DNA of 64,000 nucleotides, taken from Falsarthrobacter nasiphocae (GTDB lineage Bacteria; Actinomycetota; Actinomycetes; Actinomycetales; Micrococcaceae). Position numbers and translations under genes: made by a program. The stretch spans positions 1,880,965 through 1,944,964 of the forward strand of contig NZ_JAVDUI010000001.1 in assembly GCF_031456275.1 (NCBI RefSeq), in the 5' to 3' direction. The first letter of the stretch is position 1. The number at the start of each line of letters is the position of its first letter. Below the pieces are notes generated by a model. It ran no database searches. It worked only from the letters and a program-made list of their open reading frames with translations, and was not told where the DNA came from. Below are positions 41,029 through 49,708 of this stretch, in pieces.

Positions 41029-41303
41029 CGCGAACCCGGCCAGACGAGTCTTGCTCGCATGTGTGCCGTGAACCGGACCCCGTCCTGCGGTTGACCCGCC
41101 TTGACGCTCCGCTCATGAACCACCCTGTCTGAGAAGACTCGCCGCATCAGCCGCCGGACAGCCTCTTTCGAGTCTTCCCTGATGAATCGGCGCGTGCGCC
41201 GAGCAGATCGGCATATGCCGGCCACAGTGGCCAGGCCCGAAGACACACACACCGCGCTCCCCGCCTTGCCGAGGGGGCGCCCGACGAGGGGGAAGGAACC
41301 TTC
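41029..41303 (+). other. Long leader region upstream of rho
   Basis: A 275-base non-coding stretch. A TGCTAGGGT extended -10-like element at 40973-40981 inside thrB would give a leader of ~315 bases. TTGAC sequences at 41024 and 41091-41105 offer alternatives. The ribosome site of rho is GGGGGAAGGAA just before its GTG. Long leaders that let Rho attenuate its own mRNA are known from other bacteria. No small gene is convincing. Confidence 0.4.
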
Positions 41304-43334
41304 GTGACCGAATCCACCGACCTGACGCCAGGCACGGAATCGACCTCTCCGGCACGCTCCACTGCGGGCGCCGGACTCGCGAGCCTCAAGCTCGCCCAGC
41401 TTCAGAACCTCGCATCGCAGCTCGGGATCACCGGGGCCAAGCGCATGCGCAAGTCGGACCTCGTGTCCGCCATCCAGGATCACCAGCGCGGCTCCGCCAT
41501 TGTGGCGAAGGACCAGGCTGAGGACCGCGCACGCGCCGAGAAGGCCGCGGCGCCGGAGCAGGCCGCTGAGCCTGCCGCAGAGAAGCCCGCGCGCCAGCGT
41601 CGCGCGCCGAAGGCCGAAGAGGCCCCCGCAGCGGACGCGCCTCAGGCCGAGCAGACCGAGGCCCCGGCCGAGGAGAGCGGCAGCCGCCGCGGCCGCACCC
41701 GCCGCAAGGCCACGAGCCCCGCAGGGGCGCCGAGCGAGGCCGCCGCAGAGAGCTCTTCCGAGCAGCCCGCCGAGAAGGCCGAGAAGCAGGACGGCGGCCA
41801 GGACAACGGCCAGGACAACGGCCAGGACGGCGAGCGCCCCAGCCGCAACCGCCGCAACCGCAACCGTCGCGGCCGCGACGGCGAGGCCGAGAACACCCAG
41901 GACCGAGGCGAGAAGAACGAGCGCCGCGGGGACAAGAGCGCCAATGGCTCCGAGAAGAGCGAGCGCAACGACGAGCGCAACTCGCAGTCGGACCGCAACT
42001 CGCAGTCGGACCGCGGCGGGCGCAACGGCCGCAACGGCGACTCGGACCAGGACGGGGACCGCCGTTCGCGGCGCAACCGCCGGGACCGCAACCGGAACGA
42101 CCGCAACGATCGCACCAACCGCCGCCGCGGCGGACAGCCGGATGTCGACGACACCGAGCTGACCGAGGACGACGTCCTCCTGCCCGTGGCTGGCATCCTC
42201 GACGTCCTGGACAACTACGCGTTCGTCCGCACCTCCGGGTACCTCCCGGGCCCCAAGGACGTCTACGTGACGCTCAACCAGGTCAAGAAGTACAACATGC
42301 GCAAGGGCGACGCCGTGGTCGGCGCCGTGCGCGCGCCCCGCGACGGGGAGGAGCAGAACCGCGGCAACTCCGCTCGCGCCAAGTTCAACGCCCTCCTGCG
42401 CGTGACGACGATCAACGGGCGCCCGGCCGAGTCCAACCAGGATCGCGTCGAGTTCAACAAGCTCGTGCCCCTCTACCCGCAGGAGCGCCTGCGACTCGAG
42501 ACCGAGCCGAAGAAGGTGGGCACGCGCGTCATCGACCTCGTGGCGCCCATCGGCAAGGGCCAGCGCGGCCTCATCGTCTCGCCGCCCAAGGCGGGCAAGA
42601 CGATGGTCCTCCAGTCCATCGCCAACGCGATCACGACGAACAACCCTGAGGTCCATCTCATGATGGTGCTCGTCGACGAGCGCCCCGAAGAAGTCACGGA
42701 CATGCAGCGCTCCGTCAAGGGCGAGGTCATCGCCTCGACCTTCGACCGCCCTGCCGACGACCACACGACCGTCGCCGAACTCGCGATCGAGCGCGCGAAG
42801 CGCCTTGTCGAGATGGGCAAGGACGTCGTCGTCCTCCTCGACTCGATGACTCGCCTGGGGCGCGCGTACAACCTCGCGGCCCCGGCCTCGGGCCGCATCC
42901 TCTCCGGAGGCGTGGACTCGGCGGCGCTGTACCCGCCCAAGCGCTTCTTCGGTGCAGCCCGCAACATCGAGAATGGCGGCTCGCTGACCATTCTCGCCAC
43001 GGCGCTCGTCGAGACCGGGTCCAAGATGGACGAGGTCATCTTCGAGGAGTTCAAGGGCACGGGCAACATGGAGCTTCGGCTCTCGCGCCAGCTCGCGGAC
43101 CGCCGCATCTTCCCGGCCGTGGACGTCAACGCGTCCGGCACGCGCCGCGAGGAGAACCTCATGTCCAGCGAAGAGGTCAAGATCATGTGGAAGCTCCGCC
43201 GCGTCCTCTCGGGTCTGGACACCCAGCAGGCGCTGGAGCTGCTCACGCAGCGCATCCGCGAGACGGGCTCGAACGTCGAGTTCCTCATGCAGGTGCAGAA
43301 GACCACGCTCGGCGTCAAGTCCGACGACGACTAG
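41304..43334 (+). CDS. rho: Transcription termination factor Rho with long disordered insert
   Basis: A 676-aa Rho. Rho_N domain at ~27-62, then a 225-residue insert (63-287) that is first Ala/Glu/Pro-rich and then Arg/Asn/Asp/Gln-rich with short repeats (GQDNGQDNGQDG, RNSQSDRNSQSDRGGRNGRN), then the RNA-binding cold-shock domain from ~288 (GYLPGPKDVYVT) and the ATPase core with PPKAGKT, DERPEEVTDM and VNASGTRREENLM. Such inserts are typical of high-GC actinobacteria and are thought to increase RNA affinity or termination on GC-rich RNA. GTG start with a good GGAAGGAA. Confidence 0.95.
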   Translation: MTESTDLTPGTESTSPARSTAGAGLASLKLAQLQNLASQLGITGAKRMRKSDLVSAIQDHQRGSAIVAKDQAEDRARAEKAAAPEQAAEPAAEKPARQRRAPKAEEAPAADAPQAEQTEAPAEESGSRRGRTRRKATSPAGAPSEAAAESSSEQPAEKAEKQDGGQDNGQDNGQDGERPSRNRRNRNRRGRDGEAENTQDRGEKNERRGDKSANGSEKSERNDERNSQSDRNSQSDRGGRNGRNGDSDQDGDRRSRRNRRDRNRNDRNDRTNRRRGGQPDVDDTELTEDDVLLPVAGILDVLDNYAFVRTSGYLPGPKDVYVTLNQVKKYNMRKGDAVVGAVRAPRDGEEQNRGNSARAKFNALLRVTTINGRPAESNQDRVEFNKLVPLYPQERLRLETEPKKVGTRVIDLVAPIGKGQRGLIVSPPKAGKTMVLQSIANAITTNNPEVHLMMVLVDERPEEVTDMQRSVKGEVIASTFDRPADDHTTVAELAIERAKRLVEMGKDVVVLLDSMTRLGRAYNLAAPASGRILSGGVDSAALYPPKRFFGAARNIENGGSLTILATALVETGSKMDEVIFEEFKGTGNMELRLSRQLADRRIFPAVDVNASGTRREENLMSSEEVKIMWKLRRVLSGLDTQQALELLTQRIRETGSNVEFLMQVQKTTLGVKSDDD

Positions 43335-43340
43335 CGGCCC

Positions 43341-43402
43341 GGCGCCCGTCCCGCCCCGTACCCTGCCCCCATCCGGGGCGGGGGCGGAGTGGGGCGGGCG
43401 CC
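43341..43402 (+). terminator. GC-rich hairpin after rho
   Basis: GGCGCCCGTCCCGCCCC (43341-43357) can pair with GGGGCGGGCGCC (43391-43402) around an inner CCCCC/GGGGG stem. It lies seven bases after the rho stop and before prfA; possibly a terminator or partial terminator. Confidence 0.45.
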
Positions 43403-43476
43403 GTCGTCGTACCCCGGGGGCGGAAGCCCCCACGCCGATACCCTGGTGAGGCAGCCGCCTCACGGTGAGAGGAACC

Positions 43477-44559
43477 ATGTTCGAATCAGTCAAAGGCCTG
43501 CTCGACGAGCACGCCGAACTCCAGATCCGTCTCTCTGACCCGGCTGTCCACGCCGACGCCTCCCTGGCGAAGAAGCTCGGGCGCCGCTACGCGGAGCTGA
43601 CGGGCATCGCGGACGCGCACCGTCGCTACACGCAGCTCACCGAGGACCTCGAGGCAACGCGGGAGCTCGCGGCGGAGGACGCTGAGCTGGCGTCGGAGAT
43701 CCCCCAGCTCGAGGCCGACCTCGAGCAGGCGCAGGAGAAGCTGCGCCGCCTCCTCATCCCGCGGGACCCCAACGACGCGCGCGACGTCATCCTTGAGGTC
43801 AAGGGCGGCGAGGGCGGCGACGAGGCCGCGCTCTTCGCCGGCGACCTCCTGCGCATGTACGAGCGCTACGCGAACACGCGCGGCTGGAAGACGGAGATCA
43901 TCTCGGCCACCGAGTCGGACCAGGGCGGGTACAAGGACGTCCAGATGGCCATCCACGGCAAGTCCAACGACCCGGCCCAGGGCGTGTACGCGTCCCTCAA
44001 GTTCGAGGGCGGCGTCCACCGCGTCCAGCGCGTGCCGGTGACCGAGTCTCAGGGCCGCATCCACACGTCGGCGGCGGGCGTGCTCGTGCTGCCGGAGGTG
44101 GACGAGCCCGAGGAGATGGAGATCCACCAGAACGACCTCAAGATCGACGTCTACCGCTCGTCCGGCCCGGGCGGCCAGTCCGTCAACACGACTGACTCCG
44201 CCGTGCGCATCACGCACCTGCCCACGGGCATCGTCGTCGCCATGCAGAACGAGAAGTCGCAGCTGCAGAACCGCGAGGCCGCCATGCGCGTGCTCCGCTC
44301 GCGCCTGTTGGCGCACCAGCAGGAGCAGATCGACGCCGAGAACGCCGAGCAGCGCAAGTCGCAGATCCGCACCATGGACCGCAGTGAGCGCATCCGCACG
44401 TACAACTTCCCCGAGAACCGCATCGCGGACCACCGCACGGGGTACAAGGCGTACAACCTCGACCAGGTCCTCAACGGCGACCTCCAGGCCGTAATCCAGT
44501 CCTGCATCGACGCCGACGAGGCGAGCCGGCTGGAGGCCATCGGTGGCACTGGCGAGTAG
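43477..44559 (+). CDS. prfA: Peptide chain release factor 1
   Basis: RF1 recognises UAA and UAG. 360 aa; the tripeptide anticodon-like motif PVT (187-189, the RF1 version of PxT) and the GGQ motif (232-234, [11 protein letters not shown]) are present. The ATG at 43477 follows GAGAGGA. It overlaps prmC by 17 bases, the enzyme that methylates its GGQ Gln. Confidence 0.96.
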   Translation: MFESVKGLLDEHAELQIRLSDPAVHADASLAKKLGRRYAELTGIADAHRRYTQLTEDLEATRELAAEDAELASEIPQLEADLEQAQEKLRRLLIPRDPNDARDVILEVKGGEGGDEAALFAGDLLRMYERYANTRGWKTEIISATESDQGGYKDVQMAIHGKSNDPAQGVYASLKFEGGVHRVQRVPVTESQGRIHTSAAGVLVLPEVDEPEEMEIHQNDLKIDVYRSSGPGGQSVNTTDSAVRITHLPTGIVVAMQNEKSQLQNREAAMRVLRSRLLAHQQEQIDAENAEQRKSQIRTMDRSERIRTYNFPENRIADHRTGYKAYNLDQVLNGDLQAVIQSCIDADEASRLEAIGGTGE

Positions 44560-45454
44560 CGCAGAGGCGCACCTGCCCGGAATCGGCCCCGGCGTCTCGG
44601 TCAGGGAGGCCCACCGGGCCGTGGAGCGAGTGCTCCGCGAGGCCGGCGTGGACTCTCCGGGGCACGACGCGCGGGCGCTCACCGCGGCGGCCGTCTCCGC
44701 TGAGCCCCGCGACCTCATCCTGCCGAGTGTGGGGGACAGGCCGCTGACGGACGAGGAGGCGGGCCGGCTGACGGCGGTGGCGCTGCGCCGCCGCGAGCGG
44801 GTCCCCCTTCAGCACGTCCTCGGCACGGCCCCGTTCCGGCGTCTGGAGCTGCAGGTCGGCCCGGGCTGTCTCGTCCCCCGTCCCGAGACGGAGCTCCTCG
44901 TGGACCTTGTCCTTGAGCGCATCGACGTCAACGGCGCGATGGATGTCATCGATCTCGGCACGGGGTCGGGGGCCATCGCAGCCGCCGTAGCGCAGGAGAG
45001 GCCCCAGTCGCGCGTGACCGCCGTCGACATCTCCCCGGAGGCCCTCGCGTGGGCCGCCCGCAACCTTCTGGGGACGCGCGTGCGTCTCATCGAGGCCGAC
45101 GCGACCGCGCCGAGCGAGGACTTCCTCTCCTCCTTCGATGTCGTCGTCGCCAACCCGCCTTACGTGCCCGACGACGACCGCCCCACCCAGCCCGAGGCCG
45201 CCGCCGACCCGGCCATCGCCCTCTACGGGGGCGGGGCGGACGGCCTGCGGCTGCCGCTCCTGTTCGCGGAGCGGGCCGCGGAGTGGCTGCGCCCGGGCGG
45301 GTTCCTCGTCATGGAGCACGGTGAACGGCAGGGCCAGCCCTTGCGCGAGGCTCTCACGGGCCTTGGCTTCGAGGACGTGCGCTCGTCGCCGGACCTCACG
45401 GGGCGGGAGCGAATGACCCACGGCGTGCTCAGACATGGAAGGATGACATCGTGA
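44543..45454 (+). CDS. prmC: Release factor glutamine methyltransferase PrmC
   Basis: N5-glutamine methyltransferase acting on the GGQ of RF1/RF2. 303 aa: N-terminal helical domain, SAM motif DLGTGSGAI (137-145), catalytic NPPY (204-207) followed by VPD, and a C-terminal [14 protein letters not shown]. The GTG start lies inside the end of prfA. Its stop overlaps the next gene start (GTGA). Confidence 0.94.
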   Translation: MALASSAEAHLPGIGPGVSVREAHRAVERVLREAGVDSPGHDARALTAAAVSAEPRDLILPSVGDRPLTDEEAGRLTAVALRRRERVPLQHVLGTAPFRRLELQVGPGCLVPRPETELLVDLVLERIDVNGAMDVIDLGTGSGAIAAAVAQERPQSRVTAVDISPEALAWAARNLLGTRVRLIEADATAPSEDFLSSFDVVVANPPYVPDDDRPTQPEAAADPAIALYGGGADGLRLPLLFAERAAEWLRPGGFLVMEHGERQGQPLREALTGLGFEDVRSSPDLTGRERMTHGVLRHGRMTS

Positions 45455-46461
45455 GCCAGTTCTTTGACATGACGGACCCCATCCAGCGCCGTGAGGGCCT
45501 TGCCGCCGCCTCGGCCATCATTCAGGACGGCCGCCTCGTGGTGCTGCCGACCGACACGGTGTACGGCGTGGGCGCCAACGCCTTCGAGCCGCACGCGGTG
45601 GGCCTTCTTCTCGCTGCGAAGGGCCGAGGGCGCTCCATGCCCGCGCCGGTGCTCGTTCACCGGCCTGAGGCGCTCGACGGCATCGGGACGGAGATCTCTC
45701 AGGAGGTCCGGGACCTGACTGCCGCCTTCTGGCCCGGTGCACTGACGGTGATCGTCCACCAGCAGCCGAGCGTCAACCTCGATCTCGGGGATTCCATGGG
45801 CACGGTCGCTGTGCGCATGCCGGACGACGATGTCGCCCTCGATCTTCTCGCCTTCACCGGACCGCTCGCGGTCTCGTCTGCGAACCGCACGGGCCATCCT
45901 GCCGCGGAGACGGCCGAGGACGCTCAGGAGCAGCTCGGAGAGGCGGTGGACGCGTACCTTTCGGCGGGTCCGCGCGGCGGGGGCGAGGGCGTCGCCTCGA
46001 CGATCGTCGACGCCACCGGCGAGGTCTTGCGCGTCGTCCGTCAGGGGGCCATCAGCCTTGAGGCGCTGCGGGACGTGGTGCCGTCCATCCTTGGCCTCGG
46101 TGAGGAGGCTCCCTCGCAGGAGCCTGAGACGCCAGGCGAGGCGGTGGGCGAGGCCAGCGAGCCGCCCGCGGAGGGCGTCGAGGCGGAGTTCGCAGGCGGG
46201 GTGCACGACGACGCGCCTGCGGCAGCAGCGGAGGCCGCGGACGAGCCGGACCCGGCGGTCGCGGTGCTCGACGACGCGCCGCCCGCACAGGTTGACCCCG
46301 CCGGCACGCCGGGCCCCGACGAGGCGGTACAGGAGCACGCGTCTCCCGCCGGGCCGCGCCGGGCGGACACGACGCGCGACGCCGTCAACCTCGATCCGCT
46401 GCCCAACCTCGCGGACGAGGACGTGCCGCGGCCCTCGACGGAGCCGCGCCGCGCCCTCTAG
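45451..46461 (+). CDS. L-threonylcarbamoyladenylate synthase (TsaC/Sua5) with acidic tail
   Basis: Makes threonylcarbamoyl-AMP for the t6A modification of tRNAs. The YrdC-type domain (~1-205) is clear: VLPTDTVYGVGANAF, ATP/threonine-binding PAPVLVH, FWPGALTVIV, VAVRMPDDDVALDLL, AVSSANRTGHPAAET. Residues ~215-336 are a long Ala/Glu/Pro/Asp-rich low-complexity tail not needed for the fold and different from the Sua5 domain. GTG start overlaps prmC. The stop overlaps the stop of the convergent epimerase gene. Confidence 0.91.
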   Translation: MSQFFDMTDPIQRREGLAAASAIIQDGRLVVLPTDTVYGVGANAFEPHAVGLLLAAKGRGRSMPAPVLVHRPEALDGIGTEISQEVRDLTAAFWPGALTVIVHQQPSVNLDLGDSMGTVAVRMPDDDVALDLLAFTGPLAVSSANRTGHPAAETAEDAQEQLGEAVDAYLSAGPRGGGEGVASTIVDATGEVLRVVRQGAISLEALRDVVPSILGLGEEAPSQEPETPGEAVGEASEPPAEGVEAEFAGGVHDDAPAAAAEAADEPDPAVAVLDDAPPAQVDPAGTPGPDEAVQEHASPAGPRRADTTRDAVNLDPLPNLADEDVPRPSTEPRRAL

Positions 46462-47522
46462 CGTGAACGGGCGGTGTCAGCCAGCACGCCGTGAATCTCG
46501 GATGGCCCCGCGAGGAGACTCGCTCGGGGCCATTCGTCTGTCTGGGGCTGCCCGCGCCACAAGAGCTCGAGCCTGCGCTGTGCCGCGGACGCCTTCTGCC
46601 CGGCGGGTCCCGGCACACGCCCTGCAGAGCTCGCCGCCCACAGGGCTGCCCGAGCGGCGGGGGCGGGGACGCGGCGCGCCGGTCCGAGTCCAGCCGCGGT
46701 TCGGGCTGCGTCGAGGGCGGAGCGCGTCGTGGCGCCTTCCCAGGGCTGGAGGACCCGGCGCGGAACGTCCCTTCCAGCAGCGGCGTCCTCCGCGAGCCCC
46801 ACGGTCAGCCGCGCGAGGGACAGGGCAGAGGTGAGCGGCGTCGGCGCGTCGTCGCTCCATGTGCCCGCGGGGGAGCAGGCGAGACGGGCGAAGGCGCGTG
46901 TCGTGGCGCGCTCTGGCCCCTGGACGCTCGTGGCGCGCACAATGCACACCGGCGAGCCGGCGGAGTCGAGTGCGAGCTCGCCGGCCGCCTTGGACGCCGA
47001 GTAGTCGGAGAACGGCGCGCACTCCGCCGCGCTCGTCAGCGGGCGGTCCCCGAGGACGGCCGCCGAGGAGAGATGGATGAGGGGCGCGCCGCTGGCCCGG
47101 GCGAGGAGGGGCGGCAGGACGGCGTTGGCCCCGAGGAGGGCAGCCTCGGCGGCCCCGTCGGGCCGGGCGAGGCCCGCCGCGTTGATGACGATGTCGGCGC
47201 GCCCCAGGGCCCTCGCGGCGTCGGCGGGCACGGTCAGGCTCGCGGCAAACTCCGCCGCGCGGTGGGCGAGGGCCTCGTGCTCGCGCCAGAGCGGGGCGCG
47301 GCCGCCGCGAAGCGGGGCGTCAAGGCGGGGCGCTCTGACGCGGAGCACCCGGTGCCCTCTCGCCTCGGCCTCCGCCGCGACGTGCCGGCCGACGAAACCG
47401 CTGGCCCCGACGACGGCGATGGTCAGCGGGCCCGTTCCCGCGGCGCGCCGTGCTGCCTCGCGGGCGTCGAGGGCGCCCGCCTGGCCAGCGTGCGAGGGCA
47501 GCGGTCCACGGGGTGCGCTCAC
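46458..47522 (-). CDS. NAD-dependent epimerase/dehydratase (SDR) family protein
   Basis: A 354-aa extended SDR. The NAD motif is VVGASGFVGRH, followed by DIVINAAG, HLSSAAVLGDRP and the catalytic YSASK (YxxxK). The first ~33 residues are an Ala-rich extension. Neighbouring glycosyltransferases suggest it acts on a nucleotide sugar or a surface glycan precursor, but the substrate is unknown. The GTG start overlaps the stop of the upstream glycosyltransferase on the minus strand. Confidence 0.82.
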   Translation of the reverse strand: MSAPRGPLPSHAGQAGALDAREAARRAAGTGPLTIAVVGASGFVGRHVAAEAEARGHRVLRVRAPRLDAPLRGGRAPLWREHEALAHRAAEFAASLTVPADAARALGRADIVINAAGLARPDGAAEAALLGANAVLPPLLARASGAPLIHLSSAAVLGDRPLTSAAECAPFSDYSASKAAGELALDSAGSPVCIVRATSVQGPERATTRAFARLACSPAGTWSDDAPTPLTSALSLARLTVGLAEDAAAGRDVPRRVLQPWEGATTRSALDAARTAAGLGPARRVPAPAARAALWAASSAGRVPGPAGQKASAAQRRLELLWRGQPQTDEWPRASLLAGPSEIHGVLADTARSR

Positions 47523-48583
47523 GGCAGGGGCCCCAGGTCGAGCCGCCCCGATCTGACCTGCCTGGCCTCGCGCAGGCCCCGGGCGATGGCGGCCGCCGAG
47601 CGCGCGGCCCTGGCCGCCGCCGCCCGAACCCCGTCCTCCCGGACTGCGGCCGGCGCCTCGACAGCGAGGAGGCGGACGGCCTCCTTGGCGGCGGTCAGCG
47701 CCGTGCCCAGGGCGAATCTCGCGGGGGAGTGGGCACCGACGCGCGCGAGGTGCTGAGCCATGAGCGCCCGGTTGCGCAGGGTGAGTCGCCGGGAGAGATC
47801 TGAGGCGTCGTTGAGGTGCCGTACGCGGAGGTCGATCGACGCCTGGGCGCGCATCTTGCGCAGCAGCGGCTCATCGCACACGACCACGCGGACGGCACGG
47901 GAGGCCAGAAACCCGTAGGTCGTGTCGTCCGAGCCGAGGAAGAACCGCGCGTCAGGCAGCCCCACGGTCTCCGCCGTCAGCGCCGAGACGAGCGCGCCCT
48001 CGAAGCACGCGACGTTCGTCTCCGCGACGGGGGCGCTCCTGGCGGGCTCCCGCATGGGCCAGTGCACGCCCGTCGCCGGGTCGAGCACGTGCCGCCAGAA
48101 GAAGGGCGTCCCGTCCGCGTTGAGCCGCGCGCCGTGGATGACGTCCGCGCGGAGCTCCCGGGCCGCAAGGCGTGCGAGCCCGCCCGGGATGAGCGCGACG
48201 TCGTCGTCCATGAGCCAGACCCACCGCTCCTCCCGGGGGACCAGCGCGTCGAAGCGCTCCGAGAGCGCGAGCTCCATGCCGCGCCGGAAGCCGCCTGCCC
48301 CACCCGTGTTGCGGGGCAGGCGCTCCACCACGAGCGGCACGGTGTGGCCGCGGGGGCCTTCGAGGCCGCCTGCGAGACCCTCCAGGAGCGCGGGCGTCTC
48401 GTCCTCGCTCGCGTTGTCAATGACGACGACGGCGGCTGGCGCGACGGGTTCCCGCGCGATCGACTCGAGCAGCCCAGCCAGCAGGCTCGCCCGGTTGTAG
48501 GTCGTGATGACCGCGATGGTCCGCCCCGGAGTCAGGAGCGGGGAGCCGGCGTACGGGGCCGTGACCGGGGGACGCGGTGTCAC
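47519..48583 (-). CDS. Family 2 glycosyltransferase
   Basis: A 354-aa GT-A type enzyme: nucleotide-sugar motif TIAVITTYNRASLLAGLLESI, the acceptor loop RNTGGAGGFRRGME, and the metal-binding DDD at 126-128 (WLMDDDVAL). The GG(A)GGF plus WVWLMDDD wording matches the galactofuranosyl/rhamnosyl-type GT2 branch found next to actinobacterial cell-wall glycan genes. The C-terminal ~60 residues are Arg/Ala-rich helices that may touch the membrane. The GTG at 48583 begins one base after the stop of the upstream GT2 gene. Confidence 0.86.
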   Translation of the reverse strand: MTPRPPVTAPYAGSPLLTPGRTIAVITTYNRASLLAGLLESIAREPVAPAAVVVIDNASEDETPALLEGLAGGLEGPRGHTVPLVVERLPRNTGGAGGFRRGMELALSERFDALVPREERWVWLMDDDVALIPGGLARLAARELRADVIHGARLNADGTPFFWRHVLDPATGVHWPMREPARSAPVAETNVACFEGALVSALTAETVGLPDARFFLGSDDTTYGFLASRAVRVVVCDEPLLRKMRAQASIDLRVRHLNDASDLSRRLTLRNRALMAQHLARVGAHSPARFALGTALTAAKEAVRLLAVEAPAAVREDGVRAAAARAARSAAAIARGLREARQVRSGRLDLGPLP

Positions 48584-48584
48584 G

Positions 48585-49592
48585 TCAGTCTCCCGTGTGG
48601 GGCGTGGGGGCAGGCGCGGCGCCGCCAGCCGCGGACCGGGGCGCCGCCTGACCAGGCTGGGCGGCCGGCGCAGCCTCGGGGGCGGAGAACCCGCGGCCCC
48701 GGAGCCCGTCGAGGAAGGGGCGCGACCACTCGCGCAGGCCCGCCAGGTCACGCGTGCGAGCGAAGTGGACGGGGTATCCCACGGCGTCCGCCACGAACGA
48801 CTTCAGGCGGCGGTGGCGGCGGATGAGATAGCCGCGGTTGCGGAAGAACGCCTCGCGCTTCATCGCCGTGTCGGGGACCAGCACGTGCCAGCGCTCGCCG
48901 AGCACGGGGCGGACCTCGGACCATCCCGTCGGGTGGCGCAGCGCCGTCGTCGACACCGTGCCGAAGGGGATGTCAGCGCGGCGCAGGCGCAGCATGAAGT
49001 CTGTCTCGTCCCCGCGGATGAAGAGCTTGAGGTCGGGCAGGCCCACGCGGAAGAACACGTCACGGTGGACGAGGGCCCCGTTGAAGAAGTGGCCCACGTC
49101 CGGCAGGAAGCCCTTGCGCTCCACGGCGTTCCGGCTGAACTCGAGCCGCCCGTCGAGGCGGAAGCCGAAGGAGAGGCGGCGCTCGTCCTCGGGGGACGCG
49201 ACAATCGGCAGGACGACGGGCAGGGAGCGGGCGCGCGCCTCGGACAAGAGGACAGACAGGCAGTCAGGGTCTTCGGGGCGCGCATCGTCGTCCATGATCC
49301 AGACCCACTGAGCGCCTGAGGCGAGAGCGTGGAGGATGGCGAGGGAGAACCCGCCGGCCCCGCCGAGGTTGGCCTCGCTGCGGATGACGTCGAGCTCCGT
49401 CCCGGCGGCGGCGAGCCCCGGGCGGGCATTCTCCAGCACATCCGACGCCGGCTGAGTCCCCGAATCGACGACGCTGATGCGTACGATGGTCTGTGACTGG
49501 GACCCCAGGGCGCCGAGGAGGACCGCAAGATCCTGCGGCCGGTTGTACGTCACGGCCGCCACGGCCACGGAGTCGGCGTCCAGCAGGGGCAT
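48585..49592 (-). CDS. Family 2 glycosyltransferase, GlfT1-like
   Basis: A 335-aa GT2 enzyme. VAVAAVTYNRPQDLAVLLGALGSQSQTI, SEANLGGAGGFSLAILHALASGAQWVWIMDDDARPED (DDD at 101-103) resembles mycobacterial GlfT1 (RNLGGAGGFALGMLHALAQGADWVWLADDD), which starts galactofuranose chains on a lipid-linked acceptor. A galactofuranose-containing or similar cell-wall glycan is therefore plausible. The C-terminal tail is Ala/Pro-rich. Start ATG 49592 or 49607; neither has a strong ribosome site. It is divergent from the FlaA1-like gene. Confidence 0.86.
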   Translation of the reverse strand: MPLLDADSVAVAAVTYNRPQDLAVLLGALGSQSQTIVRISVVDSGTQPASDVLENARPGLAAAGTELDVIRSEANLGGAGGFSLAILHALASGAQWVWIMDDDARPEDPDCLSVLLSEARARSLPVVLPIVASPEDERRLSFGFRLDGRLEFSRNAVERKGFLPDVGHFFNGALVHRDVFFRVGLPDLKLFIRGDETDFMLRLRRADIPFGTVSTTALRHPTGWSEVRPVLGERWHVLVPDTAMKREAFFRNRGYLIRRHRRLKSFVADAVGYPVHFARTRDLAGLREWSRPFLDGLRGRGFSAPEAAPAAQPGQAAPRSAAGGAAPAPTPHTGD

Positions 49593-49708
49593 GGTTCTCG
49601 CTTTCATCGGCGGGAGGCTCGGCGGCAGAGGCTGCTCGCCCGAGCCGCACCCCACAGTCTAGTTCCACAGCCGCACCGTCCACCGGGACCGAGGAGAGCA
49701 AGCCCACG

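Noticed and set aside
40806-43493. Open frame of 895 codons opposite rho
   Set aside because: Antisense of a verified gene; no ribosome site or recognisable domain.
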